This document shows, piece after piece, positions 23,528 through 32,258 of a stretch of DNA of 52,140 bases. The translations under genes were made by a program, and so were the position numbers. The notes beneath the pieces were generated by a model. The model ran no database searches. It was not told where the DNA came from and saw only the letters and a list, made by a program, of their open reading frames with translations. Position 1 is the first letter of the stretch. The number at the start of each line of letters is the position of its first letter. The DNA comes from Desulfurococcales archaeon. GTDB lineage: Archaea; Thermoproteota; Thermoprotei_A; Sulfolobales; Desulfurococcaceae. The stretch lies in the NCBI GenBank assembly GCA_027064845.1, contig JAMOPC010000159.1, forward strand, positions 1-52,140, in the 5' to 3' direction.

Positions 23528-24573
23528 GGTAGTTCTACCTCGTCCAGACGCCATCGTTGACGTATGAATGCTTTTTCTGGTTCTATGTGTATATTGTGCA
23601 CATAGCTTAGAAATCCTGTTAAAGCAATCATTGCGCCGTTGTCCCCAGCGTATTCCGGGGGCGTTCCAGCATACCTGGCTCCATGAACTCTTGTCATAGC
23701 AATCAATTTTTCCCTAAGATACTTGTTAGACGCGACACCCCCTACTAGTAGAACTTCTTTTTTCCCTGTTAGGACAAGTGATCTCTCAGCAACTTCTACT
23801 AGCATGTTGAACGCTGTCTCTCTAAGACTCAAACATATGTTCCCTAGTTTCTCCTTGTTGTTCTTGTATTTTTTTGCTTGTATGAGAGCAGCAGTTAATA
23901 ATCCTGAAAAACTGAGGTCGCTTCCTTTAACCGTATATGGTAGTGGAATGAATTCTTTTCCCCATTCAGCACAAATATCTATTTGGTGCTTTCCATTAAC
24001 TACATATGGTGGTGATAAACCTATTTCTCTAGTAAATGTGTCGAATAAATTGCCAAGTGGTATATCAAGTGTTTCACCAAGAATTCGGTATTTCTTTTTC
24101 TTTTGAATAGCTATTAACGTATTGCCTCCGGAAACATATATTATTAGCGGATCTTTGAAGTTGAATAAGTATTTACCAATTTCTATATGTGCTACAGCGT
24201 GATTGACAGGTATTAGTTTTAGTTTATAGTATGATGCTAGAAATCTAGCGAGAGAGGCTCCAACACGTAAACACGGACCTAAGCCTGGTCCTAGAGCTAC
24301 AGCAACAGCATTAACGTCTGCTATTTTAATTCCAGCTCTTTCCAGAGCTTTTCTTAATACTTGGGGAGCTGTCCTTGTGTGATGTAGGGCTGCTTCTCTG
24401 GGATGAATACCTCCTTTCATAGGTACATAGCGGTCATATTCATTAGCTATTATTTTTAACGACTCTTCTCTAGCGTTATATTCTACTACTCCGATACCAA
24501 AAGTATGGCTTGTTGACTCTATTCCTAATATATATATGTTATCTTTAACATTTCCTAGAATATCTCCATACAT
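23512..24573 (-). CDS. kae1: tRNA N6-adenosine threonylcarbamoyltransferase Kae1
   Basis: This catalytic subunit of KEOPS transfers the threonylcarbamoyl group to A37 of ANN-decoding tRNAs. From ATG 24573 (RBS GTGATC just upstream) it has 353 residues. ASKHA-fold motifs are LGIESTSHTFG (16-26), REAALHHTRTAP with GPGLGPCLRVG, the metal site NHAVAHIE (124-131), YVSGGNT (146-152), DLSFSGLL, LVGGVASNKYLR and AGDNGAMI. An upstream in-frame ATG at 24621 has no comparable binding site. It overlaps Bud32. Confidence 0.95.
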   Translation of the reverse strand: MYGDILGNVKDNIYILGIESTSHTFGIGVVEYNAREESLKIIANEYDRYVPMKGGIHPREAALHHTRTAPQVLRKALERAGIKIADVNAVAVALGPGLGPCLRVGASLARFLASYYKLKLIPVNHAVAHIEIGKYLFNFKDPLIIYVSGGNTLIAIQKKKKYRILGETLDIPLGNLFDTFTREIGLSPPYVVNGKHQIDICAEWGKEFIPLPYTVKGSDLSFSGLLTAALIQAKKYKNNKEKLGNICLSLRETAFNMLVEVAERSLVLTGKKEVLLVGGVASNKYLREKLIAMTRVHGARYAGTPPEYAGDNGAMIALTGFLSYVHNIHIEPEKAFIRQRWRLDEVELPWLPN

Positions 24574-24641
24574 ATTGATCACAATTTTTCCGGGTTGAAA
24601 ATATTTATTTTTAGAAAACAATTCAAGATATTAGTAGTCAG

Positions 24642-24806
24642 TTACTCTCTTATATACTCAGTGTAGCCGCATTTTCCACAATGCCATCTCGGGATAGGTT
24701 TTTTATGAAATGCCATGAAGCTTCCGCATTTTGGGCATTTTTTGTTCTTAGGCTTTATCTTGCCTGTCTTGTAGTCGTATTCATATAATTTATGTACATG
24801 GGCCAT
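24642..24806 (-). CDS. rps27ae: Small ribosomal subunit protein S27ae
   Basis: This short frame on the minus strand encodes 54 residues beginning MAHVHKLYEYD and ending GYTEYIRE. Two cysteine pairs, CPKCG and CGKCG, form the zinc ribbon, separated by SFMAFHKKPIPRWH. This is the standard archaeal S27ae, without the ubiquitin fusion found in eukaryotes. The start ATG 24806 follows the S24e stop by only a few bases (S24e ends at 24814), a very common archaeal pair, with Kae1 next in the operon. Confidence 0.95.
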   Translation of the reverse strand: MAHVHKLYEYDYKTGKIKPKNKKCPKCGSFMAFHKKPIPRWHCGKCGYTEYIRE

Positions 24807-24813
24807 TTACTAT

Positions 24814-25170
24814 TCACCCCATACCTTGCTCTTTCATCATTTGTTCTAATTGATAGGATTGAGAAGCATATTCATTCCTCTTGATGATATGAGGGGGTTC
24901 GAACTGCTTTGCTCTTTCTACAGAGTCATATATGTGTACAGTAGCGTTTGATACGCCCATTCCATACTCTGTTTTTATTTCTCTAACATATACTTTTTCT
25001 ACTTCGACATTGTAGATCTTGGCTATTTCGTGTCTTATGAGTCCTCTCGACGGTGTACTTTTACCTATATGAGCTATTCTGACAATTATTTCTCTTCTTT
25101 TTATTAATGGATTATACTTATCTTCGATTATTTCTCCAGTGAATTCTCCTAGTTTCACTGTTTTCCCCAT
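24814..25170 (-). CDS. rps24e: Small ribosomal subunit protein S24e
   Basis: The protein has 118 residues from ATG 25170. Typical segments are EFTGEIIEDKYNPLIKRREI, GKSTPSRGLIRHEIAKIYNV (an L23/S24e-like fold) and VYVREIKTEYGMGVSNATVHIYDS. The tail is rich in Gln and Met. GGAG lies about 10 bases before this ATG; the GTG at 25179 would leave almost no spacing. It is part of the S6e to S3Ae run. Confidence 0.94.
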   Translation of the reverse strand: MGKTVKLGEFTGEIIEDKYNPLIKRREIIVRIAHIGKSTPSRGLIRHEIAKIYNVEVEKVYVREIKTEYGMGVSNATVHIYDSVERAKQFEPPHIIKRNEYASQSYQLEQMMKEQGMG

Positions 25171-25214
25171 ATCGGACACGCTCCAGCTGATTAATGTTTC
25201 TTTCTTCTCATATC

Positions 25215-25715
25215 CTAAGCATTATTATAAACAATTATGTCGGGTTTAAATGTTTTTAATACTTTTATAGCATTTATTTTATTGCTTGTTAATATAACTA
25301 ATCCTACTCCAGGCTGCCCATAAGCTATGATAGCGTCCTTGTACTCGAGCGAGAATGCTAGAGGAGTTAGGTCTTCCTCTCCTATAATATATAATGTTTT
25401 TAGTTTTTTGCACTTCGTAATTGTTCTAGTATTTAAGCTCAGTGTGCCGGGAGGATTTATTGCTTTAAAGGATTCTTTTTCTATATTTTGTTTTTTAATA
25501 CTGATTGTTCTCCTAGTTTTACCATCGATGACCCGGAGACGGTTCTTTGTAGTTTCTGATACGATGTCTCCAATTGCTATATCAACCTCTATATTTCTAA
25601 TTAATTTCTTATCACTAACTAGGAGTTTACCCATCGGTGTGCTAAGAGTTTTCCTGAGAAAAGAAGGGAGCTTGAGTATGGGTAAATATTTTTTATTAAG
25701 CAACTTTAATCGCAT
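25215..25715 (-). CDS. GTP-dependent dephospho-CoA kinase (DUF359)
   Basis: This 166-residue archaeal enzyme performs the last step of CoA synthesis using GTP, in a family unrelated to bacterial CoaE. Family segments include LSTPMGKLLV (24-33), IAIGDIVSETT, RVIDGKTRR, the conserved NPPGTLSL (about 87-94), YIIGEEDLTPLAFSL and IAYGQPGVGLVIL. GGGTAGGT lies just before the ATG. It overlaps the Spt4 stop by 20 bases, a pairing common in archaeal genomes. Confidence 0.9.
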   Translation of the reverse strand: MRLKLLNKKYLPILKLPSFLRKTLSTPMGKLLVSDKKLIRNIEVDIAIGDIVSETTKNRLRVIDGKTRRTISIKKQNIEKESFKAINPPGTLSLNTRTITKCKKLKTLYIIGEEDLTPLAFSLEYKDAIIAYGQPGVGLVILTSNKINAIKVLKTFKPDIIVYNNA

Positions 25716-25902
25716 ACCTACCCGGCTTAGTTATTCCAAGCATTTTGGCTATTTCTGAGTTCTCTGGATCTATTATTATAACCATTCCTTCCCATTCATC
25801 TGTAAAATCTGATGAACCGCATATAGGGCATACATTTGCTTCTTTATTTACTAGTGCCTTACATTTTCTACAAGCCTTGAATGGTTTTCCACGTGCAGGC
25901 AT
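25696..25902 (-). CDS. spt4: Transcription elongation factor Spt4 (RpoE'')
   Basis: This zinc-ribbon protein pairs with Spt5 on the RNA polymerase clamp to keep elongation processive. The 68-residue form starts at ATG 25902 behind GGTGTGG. Four cysteines in CRKCKAL and VCPICG bind zinc, followed by SDFTDEWEGMVIIIDPENSE and a C-terminal KPGRYAIKVA, all characteristic. It follows Rpo7 and precedes dephospho-CoA kinase in the operon. Confidence 0.95.
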   Translation of the reverse strand: MPARGKPFKACRKCKALVNKEANVCPICGSSDFTDEWEGMVIIIDPENSEIAKMLGITKPGRYAIKVA

Positions 25903-25917
25903 TGACCACACCTATAT

Positions 25918-26484
25918 TTATTTATTCTCTGTTCTACGTTGTTTTTCTAATTCTTTCTTAATCCATTCTATTTTACCAAGATATGGTTGTCTCATAGTCA
26001 TTTGTACACGTAAGCCCTTGCCAGGAAGTGGTGCTACATTGTATACTCTAGCTCTCACTTTATCTCCCTTCTCAAGTATCTTCCTAGATTCTCTGAGGAT
26101 TAGTGCTGGTCTCGTAGGGTCATAATCTATTTTTTCGTCAGCTATCTGGTTAATGAATATAAAGCCATCGGATGCGCCTAAGTCGACAAAGACTCCATGT
26201 GCTACAACAGTGTTTACTTCTCCCTCAACGACTTCTTTTATAAAAGGATAAAACGCTAATAAAGTAAATTCTGCTTTGTGATAAGTAGCGCCGTCGCCAG
26301 GAATTATTTTTCCCTCAGGATCTACTTTAGCGTCTAAGACAGTAACAATTATACCCATATTCTTCGTAATGACACCCTCATAGGTCTTCCTAAGTTCTTC
26401 GAGAGCAGCTTCCTCTAGTGGTTTACTGAATTTTTCAGGAGGTATTCTAACAACATCTCTTACTCTATATAATCGATAAACCAT
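25918..26484 (-). CDS. rpoE1: DNA-directed RNA polymerase subunit E' (Rpo7)
   Basis: This stalk subunit of archaeal RNA polymerase pairs with Rpo4 and binds emerging RNA. The N-terminal RNP-like domain starts YRLYRVRDVVRIPPEKF and includes YEGVITKNMGIIV and GDGATYHKAEFTLLAFYPF. The S1 domain follows (about 83-165: EGEVNTVVAHGVFVDLGASDGFI, then KGLRVQMTMRQPYLG). The length of 188 residues is normal. GGTGTG precedes the ATG. It lies between the PIN-domain gene and Spt4. Confidence 0.96.
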   Translation of the reverse strand: MVYRLYRVRDVVRIPPEKFSKPLEEAALEELRKTYEGVITKNMGIIVTVLDAKVDPEGKIIPGDGATYHKAEFTLLAFYPFIKEVVEGEVNTVVAHGVFVDLGASDGFIFINQIADEKIDYDPTRPALILRESRKILEKGDKVRARVYNVAPLPGKGLRVQMTMRQPYLGKIEWIKKELEKQRRTENK

Positions 26485-26583
26485 AGTTCACACCATAACT
26501 AATTACTTGTTATCCACACTATTTTCTTGTTTTAACCATAAAAACTAGAGTAATAATATATCCCTTTATAATATTTAGTTTTT

Positions 26584-27006
26584 CTAACTATTCCAGTATT
26601 CTAATCCTTCAACCTCTATTATCATTCCCTCTTCCCGTAGGTAGATCTCTGGAATTCCATGAGTACGTAGTCTTTTTCTAAGTTCTTTATCATTTGTAGC
26701 AACAGCCACTCCATGTTCAGAAGCATATCTTAGAATAACATCATCTACTTTTTCTCCAGGAGCTGTTTCTACTTCTATTATTTTGCAATATTTCTTAGCT
26801 ATTTCTAATGCGAACTTAGCTTTTTTACTAATAGAAGGTTGTGATTTTTTTGCTAGTTTTTCAAGTTCTCTGATAATTGGTTTTAACACTATATAAATAG
26901 GGCGTGTTTCGAGTTTTTCTTCTATTTGATCAAATACGTTTATTCCATTAGCTATTAGTAATAGCATGTTTGTATCGAGGAGTATAACTGGTCTTTTCCT
27001 CGGCAT
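26584..27006 (-). CDS. PIN-domain nuclease of the Fcf1-like archaeal group
   Basis: This 140-residue single PIN domain has conserved acidic residues in LLDTNMLL (9-16), a central glutamate in IIRELEKLA, VDDVILRYA, and ATNDKELR, a set expected to bind Mg/Mn for RNA cleavage. It lies between aIF2-gamma and Rpo7, a position where archaeal genomes commonly carry an Fcf1/Utp24-like PIN protein possibly involved in rRNA processing. No antitoxin gene is adjacent, so a toxin role is less likely. GAGG precedes the ATG. Confidence 0.86.
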   Translation of the reverse strand: MPRKRPVILLDTNMLLLIANGINVFDQIEEKLETRPIYIVLKPIIRELEKLAKKSQPSISKKAKFALEIAKKYCKIIEVETAPGEKVDDVILRYASEHGVAVATNDKELRKRLRTHGIPEIYLREEGMIIEVEGLEYWNS

Positions 27007-27049
27007 CTTAGTGCCTCTTAGTTGTGAAAATCCATTCTTAGCTAATTGT

Positions 27050-28300
27050 CTAAGATACCTCCTCTACTATTCCCCAACCAGTTAATCTCCATCGTCCAAG
27101 CACTCTCCTACTTATAGCTATTCTTGATCCTTCCCATGCTACAATGGGGTCTCTTAACTGGATCTCTATTATATCTTGTGTAACGTTCAATACTACGCCT
27201 ACTCTAATAGCTGTACCAGCTGTTATGACAACTATTTCTTTTCTCTGTAGAGGAGGTGTTTTGACCATTTCCTTCATTCCTACAACTCTTTGCAATAATT
27301 TATAGCGGGCTTTGATCCTTGTTGTTACTGGTGGTAAATGTCCTGGTTTTCCTACAACATTTCCTACTAGTGCATCTGATTTTGTTAGTGATGGGTCTAG
27401 TTTTGTTCCAATAGCTAGTAGTCCTCCTGGCCTTGCTTCTTCTACACTTAGTTCTCCGAACTTTAAGCTCACTACTTCGCTTATCACTGGTTCATATTTG
27501 TATCTTCCTTTTCCGGCTCCAATAGGTACTCTAACACCTGGCCTTATCTCTATCTCGTCACCCACTCTTATCACTCCCTGCATGAGTGAACCACCTATTA
27601 CTCCTCCCTTCAAGTCTTTGGGACGCGTTCCTGGCTTGTTGACATCGAAGCTTCTCGCTACATACATGAGTGGTGGTTTATCTAGTTCTCTTTCTGGTGT
27701 TGGTATTTCTTCCTGCATTGCTTGAAGTAATGCGTCTATGTTTGCTTTATGTAGTGCGCTTACCGGTATTATTGGTGCGTTTTCAGCCCATGTACCTTCT
27801 AGGAACTTCTTTATCTCCCTATAGTTTTCAAGAGCTCTTTCCTTGCTAACAACGTCTATTTTGTTCTGTACAATTACTAGGTTCTTTACACCTATGATAT
27901 CTAGTGCTACAAAATGCTCTAATGTCTGGGGTTGTGGGCATGGCTCGTTAGCTGCTATAACGAGTATTGCGCCATCCATCAAAGCTGCTCCACTAAGCAT
28001 TGTTGCCATTAAGGCTTCATGTCCAGGAGCATCTACGTAGCTGACTCTTCTAAGTAGTTTAGACTCGCTACCATCTGGGCACACAGGTTCAGTAGTATAT
28101 GCTTCCGGGGGTTCTAGGTTTTCACAATAAGCTATGTTTCCATCAGCATATCCTAGCCTAATAGTCATTCCTCTTTTTAATTCTTCGCTATGTCTAGCAG
28201 TCCATATACCTGTTAATGCTTGTACAAGTGTTGTCTTACCGTGGTCGACGTGTCCTACCACACCGATGTTAACTTCTGGTTGTTTCATTTCCCAAGGCAT
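27050..28300 (-). CDS. eif2g: Translation initiation factor aIF2 subunit gamma
   Basis: This GTPase subunit of aIF2 delivers initiator tRNA to the 30S subunit. From ATG 28300 (RBS GGTGA) it has 416 residues. Motifs are G1 GHVDHGKT (16-23), G3 DAPGH, NKID, and two beta-barrel domains with RSFDVNKPGTRP and GGVIGGSL. The zinc-knuckle region carries only two cysteines (C59, C74); sequences such as CENL and CPDG stand where two CxxC pairs are usual. S6e lies 106 bases upstream on the same strand. Confidence 0.96.
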   Translation of the reverse strand: MPWEMKQPEVNIGVVGHVDHGKTTLVQALTGIWTARHSEELKRGMTIRLGYADGNIAYCENLEPPEAYTTEPVCPDGSESKLLRRVSYVDAPGHEALMATMLSGAALMDGAILVIAANEPCPQPQTLEHFVALDIIGVKNLVIVQNKIDVVSKERALENYREIKKFLEGTWAENAPIIPVSALHKANIDALLQAMQEEIPTPERELDKPPLMYVARSFDVNKPGTRPKDLKGGVIGGSLMQGVIRVGDEIEIRPGVRVPIGAGKGRYKYEPVISEVVSLKFGELSVEEARPGGLLAIGTKLDPSLTKSDALVGNVVGKPGHLPPVTTRIKARYKLLQRVVGMKEMVKTPPLQRKEIVVITAGTAIRVGVVLNVTQDIIEIQLRDPIVAWEGSRIAISRRVLGRWRLTGWGIVEEVS

Positions 28301-28406
28301 ATTATTCACCACGCTCGGAGAAAATTATTATGTGTTTGAAACAATAATAGTTTTAACCCCAAGGAGACGGTAAAAACAGTGTTTTTTAAACATTTTTTCT
28401 TAAACA

Positions 28407-29060
28407 TTATTGTTCATACTTTATAACAGTATTGATCTGTACAATGTCTTCGGTTATCATGTTACCACGTACCATTTTTCTGCGTCTTTCACCTTTTTCT
28501 CTAGGATGAAAACCTGGTGGCCCTGATAGTAATACTCTCTTCTTTACACCACCATGTATATCTGGTCTCATTGGAAAGCCACTATTATCGGTGCCCCCTC
28601 TAATTACTAGTGATACATTCTTTAATCCTACAAGAGAACCATCGAAGGAATCACCTATTCTTAATCCGATGATTCTTTTTGTTCTATCATCGTTTATCCT
28701 GATCTGCCAGGCACGTGCTCTGAAGAGCTCTCCCTCGATCTCATTTGTTCCCACTGTGTTTATTAGCTGATTGGCACTAACATGTACTTCATTTTCTGGT
28801 ATATTATCATCTATCACGATCTTGCCAGTAATCTTTACTTTGTCCTTGGTTTCTGGCTTATATATTCTTATCGTTGCAACGCCGTGTATTGCTTTTATCT
28901 TTTCCGCAGTTTTACTATTCATTTTGAGTATTGGTAGTTCGAAGCCTTCCTTTACTTTGTCAGTATATTCTATTTCCGGATCTCCTACTACTTTGACTTT
29001 AACTACTACTTCTTCTTTTGGTGCTTTTGGATCCGAGATAACTATCTTGAAATCAGCCAT
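28407..29060 (-). CDS. rps6e: Small ribosomal subunit protein S6e
   Basis: The protein has 217 residues. Its N-terminus is MADFKIVISDPKAPKEEVVV and the strongly conserved core is IGLRIGDSFDGSLVG, VIRGGTDNSGFPMRPDIHGG and KRVLLSGPPGFHP, ending in KGERRRKMVRGNMI. The N-terminal 75-90 residues form an additional domain compared with the ~130-residue S6e of many Euryarchaeota; other Crenarchaeota also have the longer form. The gene is divergent from infB and heads the S6e-aIF2-gamma run. Confidence 0.95.
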   Translation of the reverse strand: MADFKIVISDPKAPKEEVVVKVKVVGDPEIEYTDKVKEGFELPILKMNSKTAEKIKAIHGVATIRIYKPETKDKVKITGKIVIDDNIPENEVHVSANQLINTVGTNEIEGELFRARAWQIRINDDRTKRIIGLRIGDSFDGSLVGLKNVSLVIRGGTDNSGFPMRPDIHGGVKKRVLLSGPPGFHPREKGERRRKMVRGNMITEDIVQINTVIKYEQ

Positions 29061-29122
29061 GATTCAACTCCTCCACCAGTTCCCCGGTGGGGTTTCTAGC
29101 TTGATACAATAATTGATAAGGG

Positions 29123-29133
29123 GTATATATATG
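29123..29133 (+). promoter_or_regulatory. Probable TATA box of infB
   Basis: GTATATATATG lies about 50 bases before the infB start codon and is the only strong TATA-like match in the S6e/infB intergenic region. The position implies a leader of roughly 25 bases containing GGGGTGA. Confidence 0.5.
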
Positions 29134-29180
29134 ATATTGTTTAAAGTATTCCATATTAATAGTATGAAGGGGTGAAGAGT

Positions 29181-30992
29181 ATGAGTAGTGATAACAAGAA
29201 AACGTGGATGAGACAACCAATTGTTGTCGTCTTAGGACACGTTGATCATGGTAAGACAACATTATTAGATAAGATAAGAGGTACAGCAGTAGCTAAGAAA
29301 GAGCCAGGAGAGATCACGCAACATGTCGGAGCTAGTGTTGTCCCTGCATCGGTTTTGAAGAAAGTAGCTGAGCCTTTGAAGAAGTATTTCCCAAAACTTA
29401 GAATAGAGATTCCAGGCTTATTATTCATAGACACGCCTGGTCACGAATTATTTACTAATCTCCGGAGAAGAGGTGGTAGCGTAGCTGATATTGCTATACT
29501 AGTTGTTGATGTATTAGAAGGTTTTCAGCCTCAGACATGGGAGAGTATAGAAATATTGAAGGAGAGGAGAGTACCGTTTATTGTAGCAGCTAATAAAATT
29601 GATAGAATCCCGGGATGGAAACCTAATCCTGACACGCCTTTCTTAGAAACTATAAGAAAACAAGACCCAAGAGTAGTTAATAGACTTGAAGAATTAATTT
29701 ATAGACTAGTTTCTCAACTATATGAAGCTGGCTTTATGTCCGAAAGATTTGATCGAGTGAAAGATTTCAGAACAACTGTTGCAATAGTCCCCGTTTCTGC
29801 TAAAACAGGTGAAGGTGTTCCAGAACTACTAGCTCTTCTCACAGGGCTGGTTCAGCATTTCATGAAGAAAAAACTCATAACAAGTGATGAACCAGCAAAA
29901 GGAGTTATATTGGAGGTTAAAGAAGAGCCGGGACTGGGTACAACTATTGATGTAATAATATATGATGGTGTGTTAAGGAAAGGAGACTTAATTGTTGTAG
30001 GTGGTAAGACCAAGCCAATAGTAACTAGAGTAAGAGCACTGCTAATGCCGAGGCCCCTCCAGGATATGAGAGCACATGAAGGCAAGTTTATACAAGTTGA
30101 TGAAGTAATAGCAGCTACTGGTGTAAAGATCTCAGCGCCCGGTCTTGAAGATGCATTAGCTGGTTCACCGATATTTGTTGTTCCTAGAGAAGAACTAGTA
30201 TCAGAGTATTCTAAGAAAGTGCAAGAAGAAATAGAGTCTATAAGAATAAAGACTGACAATATAGGAGTTGTTGTCAAAGCAGATACACTTGGTACGTTAG
30301 AAGCTGTTGTTGAAGCGTTGAAACGTGAAAACATTCCTGTAAGGCTTGCAGATGTAGGTCCCGTTAGCAAGAACGATGTAATTGAAGCATCTGTATCGAA
30401 GAAGCATAGGCCAGAATATGGTGTTATAATAGCATTTAACGTCAAGGTATTGTCTGAAGCAGAAGAATATGCTGCGAGAGAAGGTGTAAGAATATTCCGG
30501 CATAACATAATCTATAGACTAATTGAAGAATATACTACATGGGTTAAAAAACTCAGAGAAGAAGAAAAACGTAGAGAGCTCGAGTCACTTATTAGACCAG
30601 GAAAAATAAGGATCATACCCGGCTATATCTTTAGAAGAAGCAATCCAGCCATAGTTGGCGTAGAAGTTCTTGGAGGAAGAATTAGGCCTGGCTACCCTCT
30701 CATGAGAAGTGATGGTATGAGGCTTGGCACAATAATGCAGATAAGAGACAGGGACAACGTCTTGAAAGAAGCAAGGGTTGGGCAATCAGTTGCTATTAGT
30801 ATCCGTGGAAGAATACTTGTTGGTAGACATGTTGATGAAGGAGATATTCTCTATACAGATATTCCGAAAGACCATGCTAGATTATGGTTAACCAAGTACA
30901 AAAACGAGCTTAGTGATGACGAGAAAATGGTGTTGAAGGAAATAATTAATATTAAGAAGAAACAAGATCCGTTCTATGGATTAGTTTTCTAG
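29181..30992 (+). CDS. infB: Translation initiation factor aIF5B (IF-2 homologue)
   Basis: This GTPase promotes subunit joining and initiator tRNA stabilisation. From ATG 29181 (RBS GGGGTGA) it has 603 residues. Motifs are G1 GHVDHGKT (19-26), GEITQHVGAS as switch I, G3 DTPGHELF, and G4 NKIDRIPGW. Later domains include VKADTLGTLEAVVEAL (domain III) and IFRRSNPAIVGVEVLGGRIRPG. There is no intein between G1 and G4, a region where some archaeal infB genes have one. The gene is divergent from S6e and convergent with NDK. Confidence 0.96.
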   Translation: MSSDNKKTWMRQPIVVVLGHVDHGKTTLLDKIRGTAVAKKEPGEITQHVGASVVPASVLKKVAEPLKKYFPKLRIEIPGLLFIDTPGHELFTNLRRRGGSVADIAILVVDVLEGFQPQTWESIEILKERRVPFIVAANKIDRIPGWKPNPDTPFLETIRKQDPRVVNRLEELIYRLVSQLYEAGFMSERFDRVKDFRTTVAIVPVSAKTGEGVPELLALLTGLVQHFMKKKLITSDEPAKGVILEVKEEPGLGTTIDVIIYDGVLRKGDLIVVGGKTKPIVTRVRALLMPRPLQDMRAHEGKFIQVDEVIAATGVKISAPGLEDALAGSPIFVVPREELVSEYSKKVQEEIESIRIKTDNIGVVVKADTLGTLEAVVEALKRENIPVRLADVGPVSKNDVIEASVSKKHRPEYGVIIAFNVKVLSEAEEYAAREGVRIFRHNIIYRLIEEYTTWVKKLREEEKRRELESLIRPGKIRIIPGYIFRRSNPAIVGVEVLGGRIRPGYPLMRSDGMRLGTIMQIRDRDNVLKEARVGQSVAISIRGRILVGRHVDEGDILYTDIPKDHARLWLTKYKNELSDDEKMVLKEIINIKKKQDPFYGLVF

Positions 30993-31018
30993 CAACAATT
31001 ACGAAATATATATAATTA

Positions 31019-31444
31019 TTACCATTCATAAATTTCATTATCCTTAAAGAGGATCGAGATCTCTTTTTTAGCACTTTCAGGGCTATCACTTGCATGTACA
31101 ACATTCTCAGACTTCGATAATGCGTAGTCTCCACGAATAGTACCTGGTGGCGCTTCTCTGCCATCGGTTGGGCCTATCATTAATCTAACAACATTGATAG
31201 CGTTATCACCTTCTAAAACCATAGCTATAACTGGGCCTGAAGTAATGAACTCGATTAAGCTCTCAAAGAACGGTTTTCCTCTATGAACACTGTAGAACTC
31301 TTCAGCTTCTTCTCTTGTGAACCAGTGCATTTTCAAAGCTTTTATCTTAAGTCCTTTCTTCTCGAATCTACTAATTATTTCGCCTATAAGCCTTCTCTTG
31401 ACACCATCGGGTTTTATCATTACAAGTGTTTGTTCAATAACCAT
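31019..31444 (-). CDS. ndk: Nucleoside-diphosphate kinase
   Basis: This enzyme balances NTP and dNTP pools through a phospho-histidine. The 141-residue protein has TLVMIKPDGVKRRLIG (6-21), MVLEGDNAI, GPTDGREAPPGTIRGDY, and the active-site histidine in ENVVHASDS (H117). The length is typical. GGTGATAG precedes the ATG. NDK belongs to the archaeal L7Ae-S28e-L24e-NDK-infB gene group. Confidence 0.97.
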   Translation of the reverse strand: MVIEQTLVMIKPDGVKRRLIGEIISRFEKKGLKIKALKMHWFTREEAEEFYSVHRGKPFFESLIEFITSGPVIAMVLEGDNAINVVRLMIGPTDGREAPPGTIRGDYALSKSENVVHASDSPESAKKEISILFKDNEIYEW

Positions 31445-31503
31445 TCGCTATCACCTGTGTAAGGCCTTGTTTTTGTTATTTAAACTATTTTGGATAAAAT
31501 GGA

Positions 31504-31692
31504 TTATCTCATCTGTTGTCCATACTTTAGTGTCCACTTAAGTTTTCTAGGGTCTCTTTTGAGTATTAAATAGTTTTTATAACACTTTCTGCTACAGAAC
31601 CAGAGTATGCTCCCATCGTTCTTGACATACATTAATCCTGTTCCAGGCTCTATTTCTCTTCCGCAAAAACTACACTTGACCAATCTAGGCAT
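31504..31692 (-). CDS. rpl24e: Large ribosomal subunit protein L24e
   Basis: This 62-residue zinc protein starts MPRLVKCSFCGREIEPGTGLM and has a second cysteine pair in CSRKCYKNY, followed by KRDPRKLKWT, the L24e signature. ATG 31692 is chosen because GGGAGAG sits 4-5 bases upstream; a longer frame to 31746 lacks this support and a family match. It is followed by NDK on the same strand. Confidence 0.95.
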   Translation of the reverse strand: MPRLVKCSFCGREIEPGTGLMYVKNDGSILWFCSRKCYKNYLILKRDPRKLKWTLKYGQQMR

Positions 31693-31852
31693 TTTTCTCT
31701 CCCTGCACCATGTTTTGCCTCTGAGGTTTTCAACGGAGAAATACAATATTATAGACTTTTAAGTTTTATCGTAAACCTTATAAAAACGTATTTCACTATT
31801 CCACATGTGAAGTTTTCAACAAGTTGTTGGATAGGGAAAAGGTGTTAACGTC

Positions 31853-32128
31853 ATGAGCAATAATGAAGTAGAAAAATCTGATAAGATTATTGCTGAACAA
31901 CCACCTGTAAATATTATTGAGGAAATTGGTTTCCCAGCAGAAGTTATACAAATAATAGGTCGAACAGGTGTAACGGGAGAAATTATACAGGTTCGTGTAA
32001 GAGTTTTAGAAGGAAGAGACAAAGGTAGAATCATTACAAGGAACGTAAAAGGACCCGTAAGACTAGGAGACATATTAATTCTCAGAGAAACAGAGAGAGA
32101 AGCACGCAAGCTCAGTGGTAGAAGATAA
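31853..32128 (+). CDS. rps28e: Small ribosomal subunit protein S28e
   Basis: This OB-fold ribosomal protein has its core at about 26-91: FPAEVIQIIGRTGVTGEIIQVRVRVLEGRDKGRIITRNVKGPVRLGDIL in family order, ending LRETEREARKL. The first 22 residues (MSNNEVEKSDKII onward) extend beyond the usual start, which is common in Crenarchaeota. GGTGTT precedes the ATG. It alone in this group is on the plus strand; L7Ae and L24e on either side are on the minus strand. Confidence 0.95.
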   Translation: MSNNEVEKSDKIIAEQPPVNIIEEIGFPAEVIQIIGRTGVTGEIIQVRVRVLEGRDKGRIITRNVKGPVRLGDILILRETEREARKLSGRR

Positions 32129-32258
32129 GCTTGTTTATTGTTTTTGAATATAATAATACTTTTACCATTCTGGACTTATTCTTTTATTACAACATATAGA
32201 AGATACGTGTAAAAAACAATCTTATAGTTTATGAATACTTGTTTTTATCTCAACTGCT

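Noticed and set aside
27312..27725. A 137-codon frame antisense to aIF2-gamma
   Set aside because: It is a shadow of a conserved GTPase gene; no ribosome binding site or family match.
29852..30508. A 218-codon frame antisense to infB
   Set aside because: It is entirely inside a conserved gene on the other strand, is Ser/Thr/Ile-rich without recognisable motifs, and reflects codon use of infB.
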